Part shown: piece after piece, positions 27,637-35,702 of the stretch
How the letters are laid out: each line of letters starts with the position of its first letter
Numbering within the stretch: the stretch's first letter is position 1
Origin: Lentisphaerae bacterium RIFOXYA12_FULL_48_11
GTDB lineage: Bacteria; Verrucomicrobiota; Kiritimatiellia; UBA8416; YA12-FULL-48-11
Length of the DNA stretch: 41,981 nucleotides
Direction: 5' to 3'
Assembly: GCA_001804885.1 (NCBI GenBank)
Contig: MHBM01000166.1
Span: 1-41,981, forward strand
The notes under the pieces: generated by a model
The model's input: the letters and a program-made list of their open reading frames with translations, nothing else
The model's database searches: none
What the model was told of the DNA's origin: nothing
Program-made: the position numbers and the translations under genes

Positions 27637-29346
27637 ATGGAAAACTTCTTCAGAGATAACGACGATATCCTGTTTCATTTTAAGAATATGAACATGGATG
27701 AACTCATCCGACTCCGTGAGGACGGGTTTGTTGACAAGGACAAGTTTGCTTACGCACCCTCCTCGGTTGAAGATACCAAGGATAGTTACGAGCGTGTCCT
27801 GGATATCATGGGTGGCCTTGCGGCCGAATACCTCGCCCCGTATGCTGCCGAGGTCGATGCCGTGGAATGCCAGTTTGAGAACGGCGTTGTTACATATCCA
27901 GCATCTATCAACCGTGCCGTGAAAATGTTTGCCAAGGCCGACCTCATGGGCCTGGTATTGCCTCGGAAGTATGGCGGGCTTAATATGCCGGCAGTTGTCG
28001 TTGCTGTGGCTGCCGAGGTATTGTCCCGTGCTGATGGTTCGTTTCTTAGTTATGGTCTGCATCAGGATAATGGAGCCACGATCAATAAATTTGCATCGGA
28101 AGAAATAAAAAATAGTTTCCTGCCGCGGTTTTGTACCGGTGAATTCGAGTCCTCGATGGTGCTGACTGAGCCAGAGGCTGGTTCTGATCTTCAGGCTGTG
28201 GCACTCAAGGCTACGCAAGGTGTGGACGGAAAATGGTATCTGAATGGAGTTAAGCGGTTTATCACAAATGGTTGTGCGCAGATTGCTCTGGTGCTGGCCA
28301 GGTCTGAGGAGGGATCCAAAGGTGGTCGCGGATTGTCTTTCTTCCTGTACGAGAGGGACGAGCATATGAAGGTACGCCGTATTGAGCATAAGCTGGGTAT
28401 CCGCGGGTCGGCTACGTGCGAGCTTCAGTTCAATAATGCGCCTGCTTTACTGGTGGGGGAAAGGCGCTATGGTCTGGCAAAATATACAATGTGGCTGATG
28501 AATCAGGCTAGGCTTGGTATTGCTGGTCAGGCGCTGGGTATAGCCGAGTCAGCTTACCGGGAGGCTGATAAATACGCTAAAGAGCGCATGCAGTTCGGGA
28601 AGAAGATCAGGGAAATCACGCCGGTAATGGAGATGCTCGCTGAAATGAAGATCGCCATAGAGGCTGCAAGGACTCTTTACTATGAAACGGCAAAAGTTGT
28701 TGATCTCAAGGAAGGCTATGAGGAGGCCGAAGAAAAACATCCAGAGAAAGCGGCAGAGTACAAGGAGAAGATAAAACTGTATGCCAAGTATGCTGCACTC
28801 CTGACTCCGATTACCAAGGCATGCTGTACGGAGCTGGCTAACAAGATTGCATATGATGCAATCCAGATCCATGGTGGACCTGGGTATATGCGGGAATTCA
28901 ATGTTGAACGTCATTATCGTGATGCCAGGATCACGAACATCTATGAAGGTACCACACAGCTGCAGATTGTCGCGGCGATTGGAGGAGTGGTGTCAGGTGC
29001 GGCAAAGCAGAAGCTTGACGAACTGGATAAGCTCGATTTTGGCCACTCTGATTACCTTCTTAAGCGTCTGCGTGAATTAAAGAGAATTTTCGAAGACACA
29101 ATTAATTTTGTTGTCGGTAAGAATGATGCCAGGTTTCAGGAGTATCACTCCAGGAGAATGGTCGAAATGGCAACTGACCTTTTGCAGGGCTATTTACTGA
29201 TGAGGGATGGAAAATATTCCGATAGAAAGAAGATCGTGGCGGAGACATTTATCGACAAGATGGGGGCGCGTGTCGAAATGAACAGCAGGTTTATTATAAA
29301 GGGCGATGCATCTCTGCTTCGGAATTTCCCGGCGATTATTGGATAG
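27637..29346 (+). CDS. acyl-CoA dehydrogenase, long (about 570-residue) form
   Basis: FAD enzyme that oxidises acyl-CoA to trans-2-enoyl-CoA and passes electrons to ETF; 569 residues. FAD/substrate motifs are MVLTEPEAGSDLQ and WYLNGVKRFITNG. The C-terminal helical domain has RMQFGKKI and IYEGTTQLQ, with E437 the likely catalytic base. It is longer than the usual 380-residue enzymes: it has an N-terminal helical lead of about 60 residues, a charged insertion near 355-380 (EEAEEKHPEKAAEYKEK) and a C-terminal helical extension of about 120 residues after the catalytic Glu, as in VLCAD/ACAD9-like proteins. The chain length of the substrate cannot be told. It is co-directional with etfBA and is likely cotranscribed. 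Confidence 0.95.
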   Translation: MENFFRDNDDILFHFKNMNMDELIRLREDGFVDKDKFAYAPSSVEDTKDSYERVLDIMGGLAAEYLAPYAAEVDAVECQFENGVVTYPASINRAVKMFAKADLMGLVLPRKYGGLNMPAVVVAVAAEVLSRADGSFLSYGLHQDNGATINKFASEEIKNSFLPRFCTGEFESSMVLTEPEAGSDLQAVALKATQGVDGKWYLNGVKRFITNGCAQIALVLARSEEGSKGGRGLSFFLYERDEHMKVRRIEHKLGIRGSATCELQFNNAPALLVGERRYGLAKYTMWLMNQARLGIAGQALGIAESAYREADKYAKERMQFGKKIREITPVMEMLAEMKIAIEAARTLYYETAKVVDLKEGYEEAEEKHPEKAAEYKEKIKLYAKYAALLTPITKACCTELANKIAYDAIQIHGGPGYMREFNVERHYRDARITNIYEGTTQLQIVAAIGGVVSGAAKQKLDELDKLDFGHSDYLLKRLRELKRIFEDTINFVVGKNDARFQEYHSRRMVEMATDLLQGYLLMRDGKYSDRKKIVAETFIDKMGARVEMNSRFIIKGDASLLRNFPAIIG

Positions 29347-29446
29347 GTTGGCAAGTTCTAAAGTTCCATATACGTTCCGGTGTCTGTCGGATGGTTGATT
29401 GGTTTTTTTGGATTTTTCTGTCGTTACGGCGATAGCCTTCAGCAAA

Positions 29447-29467
29447 GACAAGCGCCCTGCGCTTGTC
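29447..29467. terminator. perfect 9-bp hairpin after the acyl-CoA dehydrogenase gene
   Basis: GACAAGCGC (29447-29455), loop CCT, and GCGCTTGTC (29459-29467) form a perfect 9-bp, GC-rich stem with a 3-nt loop, 100 nt after the dehydrogenase stop. No T tract follows on the + strand, and only TTT follows on the - strand, so a rho-independent terminator is uncertain; a processing or regulatory hairpin is equally possible. Confidence 0.5.
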
Positions 29468-29570
29468 GTGGATATTCGAGTTAATTTCAAAAAAATTTTA
29501 CCTTTTTTATCTGACAAGCAGCTGCTTTCAAGGCAATATCTCGCCGCATAGTTGTTTCTTGGAGGAACTT

Positions 29571-31904
29571 GTGAGATTTGTTCTCAAATCACATCCACTC
29601 TTTTTCGTTATAGCATTTTCTTTATCCGGTTGTGTAAGTGCAGAGCTCTGTACTAGCCTGGAAAACGACATCGTTATTGAAACTGCGGCTATAAAGGCTG
29701 TTTTGGGGCCTGACGCTGTTTGGAAATCACTGGTTCATAAGTGTACGGGGAGAGACCTGATCATTGGCAAAACAAAGTTTGCCGCGGCTACTTTTGGGCA
29801 GATGTCTATGGGCCATCGTGCTGGAATCGATGACAATGTGATACATCAACAGAGGGTGATTACTGATGCCGCCACAAAGAAAAGAATTGAAGCGTCCCGG
29901 GCCTGTCTGAAAGACGGCAGGCTGATCGTAGGGTTTAATGAGTTTGGTTGTGATCTGTCCTATGATGTTTCAGAGTGCATGGATGGTATAATTTTCAAAT
30001 TGAACAGTATATCAGGGCAGCGTCCCCATGAATTGGAACTTGTGAGGATTGCTGTGACTCCTGTTGAACATGTCGGACGACGTCTGGCTGCAGGTTGGGA
30101 TTCGACAATAGCTGTAGGACTGACAGCTGTTAACCTTCAGGTTCAGGCTTATGCACAACATAAAAAAGGGCAAACGTTTATTTCGGCATCAACGCAGGAT
30201 TACCCTGGGCCTCGGCTTGAAGGAGCCGGTGTTGCTCTTATAGCAGCACCACCTCCCGAGTACCGTGCCACTCTCTGCCGTCTGTCTGCTGAACTAAACC
30301 TTGTCTGTAACCTCGGAGGTGGCGTACCATCAAAGGAGCTTCCTGTTGCCAAGGAGTCGTACTGGTTTCTTAACTTTGGTGAGGCTGATGTAGATAAGGT
30401 TATTGAGTGCTGCAAGCAGAGCGGATTTCGGCAGGTGCTTCTCTCCAGCAGCTCGTGGTGTACATCGCCAGGTCATTATGTCTTTAATACAAAGATGTTT
30501 CCTGAAGGACAGGCGAGCCTGAGGCGGACTGTTACGAAGCTGCACAAGGCAGGAATCAAGGTGGGTATGCACGGTTTCGCCTCTAAGATCGCAAAGATAG
30601 ATCCTTATGTTACGCCAGTCCCAGACAAGCGTTTTTGGGTGGATCGGGAAAATTCGATTGCCTCAGATATTGATGCATTCGTCACAGAAATCCGTGTGAA
30701 GACAGATCTTAGGGAATGGCCCGGGAGTTCGATCGCCTCACAGAAGATGTGGGAGGGTGGTGTTGAGAAACACCGTGAAGTTATTGTTGATAATGAGATA
30801 ATACAGTACAAGAGTATTGGCCCCGAGGGAAAGTGGAATACGTTTCAGGATTGCAGGCGTGGAGCTTTTAAGACATTGGCTGTTGGACATAAAGCCGGAT
30901 CATTCGGTCGTCACTTTGGTGTTGATGGTTGTATCGATGGATATATCATTGACCAGGAAACAGGATTACTGGATGAGGTAACAACCCGCCTGGCTGGTAT
31001 TTTCAATGACTGTGATTTCGATATGTTTTATTTTGATGGTGGCGAAGATGTAGATCGACGTCGGTTTGCATATTACGTTTCCAAGTTCCAGTTGGAATCA
31101 ATTAGAAAATTTACCAAGCGTCCGATTATTCACATGGGTACGATCATGACGCACAATCTCTGGCATTCATTCTCGCGCAGTGGGACTGTGGATACATATA
31201 TGAATACTCTGAATGGACATATCATCGCGGGCGGTAAGGCTGAAACATGGCCCACCGTACGTCAGCACATAGATAAATCAGTGGAATACATGCTTAGTAT
31301 TAGTGAAGACATGATGCCAGGGGAGTTGGGGTGGTTTGGTATCTGGCCGAAAAGTAAAAATACTGATGGTTTGCAACTTGATGAAATTGAATATCTTATG
31401 ACAAAGTCCATGGCATATGATGTTCCTGTCAGCCTACAAACAAGTTTCGGCCAGATGGACAAGCATCCTTTTACACCTGGTATTTTGGAGATAGTGAAAG
31501 TGTATGAGGACGCGAGGATGATGGGGGTAATTCCTGTGTCGGAGACCGCAAAGTTACGGCAAAAGGGCGTGGACTTTGCAATTATTCGTAATGGAAATGA
31601 ATGGCAATTTGTACGGCTGGATGCTCCTTCGAGAATTGGAGGGGTGAAAGTGTCTGTTGGTGCATATGGACAAGGATCCGTGGTGGTTGTGTGGGGGTGT
31701 GAACAGGATTCGAAATTGATTCTACCTGTTGGCAGGGAATCTCTGAATATCAGTTATATTCGTGGTGAAGAAGTAGAAGTTGATAGTGTTGAGGGACAGA
31801 CTGAAATCAATCTGGGACCACGGCGGATTACAATTATTGCTCCGCAACTGACAGTTGCCAAAATGAAGGAATTGATCGGGAATGGATATGTAAAAGGCTT
31901 GTAG
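29571..31904 (+). CDS. lipoprotein resembling a TIM-barrel glycoside hydrolase
   Basis: Large exported protein, 777 residues, family not recognised with certainty. The frame can be extended to 29463, but the GTG at 29571 lies 5 nt after GGAGG and gives a lipoprotein signal peptide (MRFVLKSHPLFFVIAFSLSGC) with lipobox LSGC, so it should be membrane-anchored. After a beta-rich N-terminal part (to about residue 260), a barrel-like stretch follows: FRQVLLSSSSW, KLHKAGIKVGMHGF, CDFDMFYFDGGEDVD and KRPIIHMGTIM. These are reminiscent of alpha-galactosidase/GH31-36-type barrels, with the DGGED strand carrying acidic candidates. The C-terminus is another beta domain. Function is unknown; a glycan-degrading role is inferred from the fold-like pattern and the neighbours. 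Confidence 0.6.
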   Translation: MRFVLKSHPLFFVIAFSLSGCVSAELCTSLENDIVIETAAIKAVLGPDAVWKSLVHKCTGRDLIIGKTKFAAATFGQMSMGHRAGIDDNVIHQQRVITDAATKKRIEASRACLKDGRLIVGFNEFGCDLSYDVSECMDGIIFKLNSISGQRPHELELVRIAVTPVEHVGRRLAAGWDSTIAVGLTAVNLQVQAYAQHKKGQTFISASTQDYPGPRLEGAGVALIAAPPPEYRATLCRLSAELNLVCNLGGGVPSKELPVAKESYWFLNFGEADVDKVIECCKQSGFRQVLLSSSSWCTSPGHYVFNTKMFPEGQASLRRTVTKLHKAGIKVGMHGFASKIAKIDPYVTPVPDKRFWVDRENSIASDIDAFVTEIRVKTDLREWPGSSIASQKMWEGGVEKHREVIVDNEIIQYKSIGPEGKWNTFQDCRRGAFKTLAVGHKAGSFGRHFGVDGCIDGYIIDQETGLLDEVTTRLAGIFNDCDFDMFYFDGGEDVDRRRFAYYVSKFQLESIRKFTKRPIIHMGTIMTHNLWHSFSRSGTVDTYMNTLNGHIIAGGKAETWPTVRQHIDKSVEYMLSISEDMMPGELGWFGIWPKSKNTDGLQLDEIEYLMTKSMAYDVPVSLQTSFGQMDKHPFTPGILEIVKVYEDARMMGVIPVSETAKLRQKGVDFAIIRNGNEWQFVRLDAPSRIGGVKVSVGAYGQGSVVVVWGCEQDSKLILPVGRESLNISYIRGEEVEVDSVEGQTEINLGPRRITIIAPQLTVAKMKELIGNGYVKGL

Positions 31905-32046
31905 TTAAGTCGGGAACAACACGTGTCGACGGTAGTGTTTTTGGATTATGGGTTTCTGACTAACATGACATTTGCTGGAATCGGTTGGATAGGGTCAGGT
32001 TTAAGTTTACAAAAAAATAATACTAATTAACCAAGGAGTTCAAGTT

Positions 32047-33354
32047 GTGAAATTCAAACGTTTGTATGTGTTGCCAATCGCCGGCATGTTGTGTATTTCC
32101 GTTCTTGCCGCAGAACGTGATGTCCAGCTTTCCTCCGATAATGCACCTGTAAGTTTTCCTGTGATACCGCCAAAGGGAAGGATAATAATGTGGGGCGCTG
32201 ATTCTGTAAGATGCTGTAAGCCAACTACATACCAAATTTCTTACTTGGCGGATCCAGCTGTCGCTGGTAAATCCATGCAGATGGCTGTCAAATGTGCAAT
32301 TCAGGTTGAGAAAGAGCAGAAGAATAATAAAACCGGAAAAATTGAGAAGAAGAAAGTAGATGAGTTTTCGTTCAAATACTTTCCTATTATTCCGAGAAAG
32401 CAGGCGGTGGAGACAATAATTTTGCCTGAATTTGATAAGGAACACCAGGTGGAATTGTTTTTTACTGATAATACTGAGAAACCTGAACCGTTGAGCAATA
32501 CTATCAAACTGAAGAAGAAAGGTGACATTTTTATGTTGCCCGAGGCAGAGGAAATTATCAAGGTGGTAGAGAATCTGCCCGTGAAAGCAACGGTACAGCC
32601 GGTTAAATCTCGTAAAGTTCTGGTTTATACGAAGACTCTAGGTTTTCCTCACAGCTCGATTCCTCTTGGTGCTAGGACGATACTCCTTATGGGGCAGAAG
32701 ACAGGTGCCTGGCAGGCCCTGATAAGTGACGATCGGTATATGTTTGAGCCGCAAGTCTTGGCGCAGTTTGATGCGATTATGATGATGGAAAATACCGGTT
32801 CTCTATTCGGGGATCCGGACAAGGCTGTCAATGAGCGGCTTAGGATAAGTCTGCTCGATTTCGTGAGAAATGGCCGTGGATTGGCTGGAAGCCATGCGGC
32901 AACTGACTGTTCGTATGATTGGAAAGACTATGGTGAAATGATCGGCGGTTATTTCGCTGGGCATCCATTCTACAAGATTAGAGTACGGAATGATGATCCG
33001 AAGAACCCTATTAATGCTGTATTCAAAGGGGAAGGGTTTGACATACAGGACGAGATGTATACGTTCAGGGAACCTTACTCGCGTGAGAAACAAAGAGTGT
33101 TGCTTAGTATTGATATTTCAACTCAGCCGGATGACCCCGCAAAGCCAGGCTTTAAAAAAGGCGAGAATCGGCAAGACCATGATTATGCCATTAGCTGGAT
33201 TCGAGAGGAGGGCAAGGGAAGAGTTTTTTACTGTTCGTTCGGTCATCAGCACCAGGTTTGGTGGAATCCGGTCATTTTGCAGCATTATCTAGATGGTTTG
33301 CAGTATTCCCTTGGCGATCTCAAAGCTGATTCCATGCCCAGTGTAAAGAAATAA
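32047..33354 (+). CDS. secreted ThuA-domain protein
   Basis: Exported protein, 435 residues. The start is GTG, 8 nt after AAGGAG, and opens a signal peptide (MKFKRLYVLPIAGMLCISVL, cut near LAA-ERD). A lysine-rich beta domain of about 150 residues precedes a ThuA-like (trehalose-utilisation, glutamine-amidotransferase-like fold) domain from about residue 189: VLVYTKTLGFPHSSIPLG, DAIMMMENTGSLF, GRGLAGSHAATDC, GGYFAGHPFY and GKGRVFYCSFGH. ThuA-type proteins are common in Planctomycetes/Verrucomicrobia/Lentisphaerae near sugar genes, and their catalytic role is poorly defined. The spacer before it (31905-32046) shows no clear promoter. Confidence 0.8.
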   Translation: MKFKRLYVLPIAGMLCISVLAAERDVQLSSDNAPVSFPVIPPKGRIIMWGADSVRCCKPTTYQISYLADPAVAGKSMQMAVKCAIQVEKEQKNNKTGKIEKKKVDEFSFKYFPIIPRKQAVETIILPEFDKEHQVELFFTDNTEKPEPLSNTIKLKKKGDIFMLPEAEEIIKVVENLPVKATVQPVKSRKVLVYTKTLGFPHSSIPLGARTILLMGQKTGAWQALISDDRYMFEPQVLAQFDAIMMMENTGSLFGDPDKAVNERLRISLLDFVRNGRGLAGSHAATDCSYDWKDYGEMIGGYFAGHPFYKIRVRNDDPKNPINAVFKGEGFDIQDEMYTFREPYSREKQRVLLSIDISTQPDDPAKPGFKKGENRQDHDYAISWIREEGKGRVFYCSFGHQHQVWWNPVILQHYLDGLQYSLGDLKADSMPSVKK

Positions 33355-33467
33355 TATCAATGTAGGTTTCAAATTGCAGTACTTCTGTCAAAAACGATTT
33401 ATTGTTGCATGTGTGTTTCGTGCCGATGCTTTAAATTATTTGAAGTGGCGGACAGGCTAGCCTTCTC

Positions 33468-33494
33468 TTGACCAGAGTGATTTTAGGGTATAAT
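33468..33494 (+). promoter_or_regulatory. putative promoter directly upstream of the kinase-glycosidase gene
   Basis: TTGACC (33468-33473) and perfect TATAAT (33489-33494) lie 15 nt apart, a slightly short spacer. The ATG at 33505 would then be only about 4 nt after the expected transcription start, giving a nearly leaderless mRNA. The context GGGTATAATT recurs at 24252-24261. The rest of the 150-nt spacer holds nothing recognisable. Confidence 0.35.
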
Positions 33495-33504
33495 TTGCGC
33501 AGGT

Positions 33505-35694
33505 ATGGTGGCAAAGGTGATCAACGAAATCTCAATAGGTGTGTATTCCGGCATTATTGGCGAGGGTTATAATGACCCTGCTTTTTTGAAACAGCTGGAG
33601 GGAATTAAGCATTTGATTGCAGGCAGGGATGCCGAGATTATCACTGCGGGTCGTAATCAAAATGCCAAGATCATTCTTCCAGTGCACGGGAGCCTGGTTG
33701 AAATAGCCGTTAAATCTTTTGGGCAGCAATCTGCCATTAAAGACCTGATAGATGGATATCGGGGTTCAAAAGCAAAGCGTACATGGATTGCCTCCTCATA
33801 TCTGGTCAGCAAGAGTATTGAGACCCCATCTCCGATAGGTTTTCTTGACCGTCGACAGGATGGGCGACTTATCGAGAGCTATTTTCTTGCAACGTATGTG
33901 CCTGATATTACCACATTTAAAGACGAGCTTATTCGCCTGTTTAGGTATGAGCCTCAGTGTGAAAAGTTTATGGCCCTGATGCAGCGCGTTGCAGATGCTG
34001 TGAGGAAAATGCACGATTCTGGTTTTTTGCATAATGATCTCGGGAATCAGAATATCCTGTTATATAGAACAGGTGATGCGATAAGGGGTAATGTGCAGTT
34101 CATCGATTTGAATCGTGCCAGGATAAGGACTCGGATGACTGACCGTGAAAGGGCCCGCGACATTTCTCGGATATATCTTCCTTCTGACTTGATGCGTGTT
34201 TTTAAGGAAATGTATTTCGCTCCTGCTGTACCGTCGGCAGATTTTATGAAGTGGGAGAAGATCTATAGAAAGTTATACGCAGTCCACTCCGGGACCCGCT
34301 GGTTGCGACATCCTCTTAGGACGCGCCGGAACAGTAAGTTGGAACAAAATAAGACGGGTTACCCATCAGAAAAGAATATGTGGATTTGGGACGAAAGATC
34401 CGGACAGCCAATAAGTGTAATGAGGCCAGCAGATCGTTCAAGGTACTATGGTTTGGAACGCCACCTTCAAATTACAGGCTCAACACTACTTGGAATTATA
34501 CCTGTTTGGGCTGAGTACTCAGAGCTCCTCAAATCTTGTTATAAAAAAACTGTGAATTTAAAAGATAGGATTGGTCTCACAATCAGTCCGAGGGCAGAAA
34601 CGTCTGACAAGGCTATGATGTTGCTCGAGCACATTGGGGCCGTTCCAGTCATGGTACGGTTCTATGCACATGAAAGTGAAAAGGAGTGGGGGTTTCTCTC
34701 TCACATTGTTAAAACGCTGCATAACGAGGGACACTCTGTGTCCGTAGCGTTGGTCCAGGATCGTGCGTCGGTGGTTGACCCAAGAAAATGGGCGCTTTTC
34801 GTTGCGTATGTGCTGGAACGTGTCAGTGGACATGTTGAGTATGTAGAAACTGGTCATGCTGTCAACAGGGTCAAATGGGGGATATGGAACTTTGATGAAC
34901 ACAGGCGTTTGCTTGAGGCCGTTGCCGCAATTGCAGACAAGTATCCGGAAGTAAAGTTTATAGGGCCAGCTGTTATTGATTTTGAATATCATTTTCTTAT
35001 GGCAGCGTTAAGAAACATCCCTGAAAAACTGCATTTTGCATCATTGTCACACCATCTTTATGTTGACAGGAGGGGAGCCCCGGAGAATAGGCAGGTTTCT
35101 TTTACTGCGTTGGAGAAATTTGCATTAGCACGGGCAATAGCTTATCGCTCTTCAAAGTGTGATGATAGCCTGATCGTGTCAGAAGTAAACTGGCCACTTA
35201 AGGGAACCGGTGTATATTCACCCGTAGGTTCACCTTATAACTCGCCAGGGCCAAGATTTAATGATCCAAGTGTTTCGGAAGATGAATATGCTGATTATAT
35301 GATCCGCTACATAGTAATAGCTGTCTGTTCAGGCATGGTAGACCGGGTGTACTGGTGGCGACTCGTAGCTAAGGGGTATGGCCTCGTTGATGATTCTGAT
35401 GACTCAGGCTGGAGGAAAAGGCCGGCTTATCTTATGCTGCAATATTTTCTCTCGCTGCTTGGTGAAAGTGAGTTCTATGAGAAGCCTGTGTCAGGCGTCG
35501 AAGGTATTCATCTTTACATGTTCCGGCAAGTGACTGGACAGAAGATTTGTCTGGCTTATTCATCTATTGGTGAGATCAAATATAAACTGGCGTTTGAATG
35601 TTCCAGTGTTCGGGACGCGTGTGGCAATAATGTTGATATTCGATTACGGGAAATTGTTCTTTCTGGCCGGCCTATTTACATATCTTTCGAATAG
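33505..35694 (+). CDS. fusion of WaaP/Kdo-kinase-like domain and glycosidase-like (clan GH-A) domain
   Basis: Cytoplasmic-looking protein of 729 residues without a signal peptide. Residues about 10-260 look like a lipopolysaccharide (WaaP/Kdo/RIO-type) kinase: HNDLGNQN gives the catalytic loop (H176, D178, N183) and FIDLNRAR the metal-binding Asp (D201). From about residue 350 a barrel-like glycosidase domain begins (RIGLTISPRAET), with ETGHAVNRVKWG at 448-459 and VSEVNWPLKGTG around 558-569 (E560 a candidate nucleophile), and a C-terminal strand with YWWRLVAKGYGL. The start is uncertain: ATG 33505 has no ribosome binding site, and nearby GTGs are possible. It converges on arnT with 8 nt between the stops. 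Substrate and pathway are unknown; LPS core or another glycolipid is a guess. Confidence 0.7.
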   Translation: MVAKVINEISIGVYSGIIGEGYNDPAFLKQLEGIKHLIAGRDAEIITAGRNQNAKIILPVHGSLVEIAVKSFGQQSAIKDLIDGYRGSKAKRTWIASSYLVSKSIETPSPIGFLDRRQDGRLIESYFLATYVPDITTFKDELIRLFRYEPQCEKFMALMQRVADAVRKMHDSGFLHNDLGNQNILLYRTGDAIRGNVQFIDLNRARIRTRMTDRERARDISRIYLPSDLMRVFKEMYFAPAVPSADFMKWEKIYRKLYAVHSGTRWLRHPLRTRRNSKLEQNKTGYPSEKNMWIWDERSGQPISVMRPADRSRYYGLERHLQITGSTLLGIIPVWAEYSELLKSCYKKTVNLKDRIGLTISPRAETSDKAMMLLEHIGAVPVMVRFYAHESEKEWGFLSHIVKTLHNEGHSVSVALVQDRASVVDPRKWALFVAYVLERVSGHVEYVETGHAVNRVKWGIWNFDEHRRLLEAVAAIADKYPEVKFIGPAVIDFEYHFLMAALRNIPEKLHFASLSHHLYVDRRGAPENRQVSFTALEKFALARAIAYRSSKCDDSLIVSEVNWPLKGTGVYSPVGSPYNSPGPRFNDPSVSEDEYADYMIRYIVIAVCSGMVDRVYWWRLVAKGYGLVDDSDDSGWRKRPAYLMLQYFLSLLGESEFYEKPVSGVEGIHLYMFRQVTGQKICLAYSSIGEIKYKLAFECSSVRDACGNNVDIRLREIVLSGRPIYISFE

Positions 35695-35702
35695 CTTCAT
35701 TT

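Noticed and set aside
29463..29570. extra 36 N-terminal residues for the lipoprotein
   Set aside because: The stretch before GTG 29571 overlaps the hairpin and lacks a suitable ribosome binding site, whereas GTG 29571 follows GGAGGA and gives a perfect lipoprotein signal.
31905..32046. possible terminator (AACAC ... GTGTT then TTT) after the lipoprotein gene
   Set aside because: The stem is only 5 bp with a 12-nt loop and a very short T run; too weak to call.
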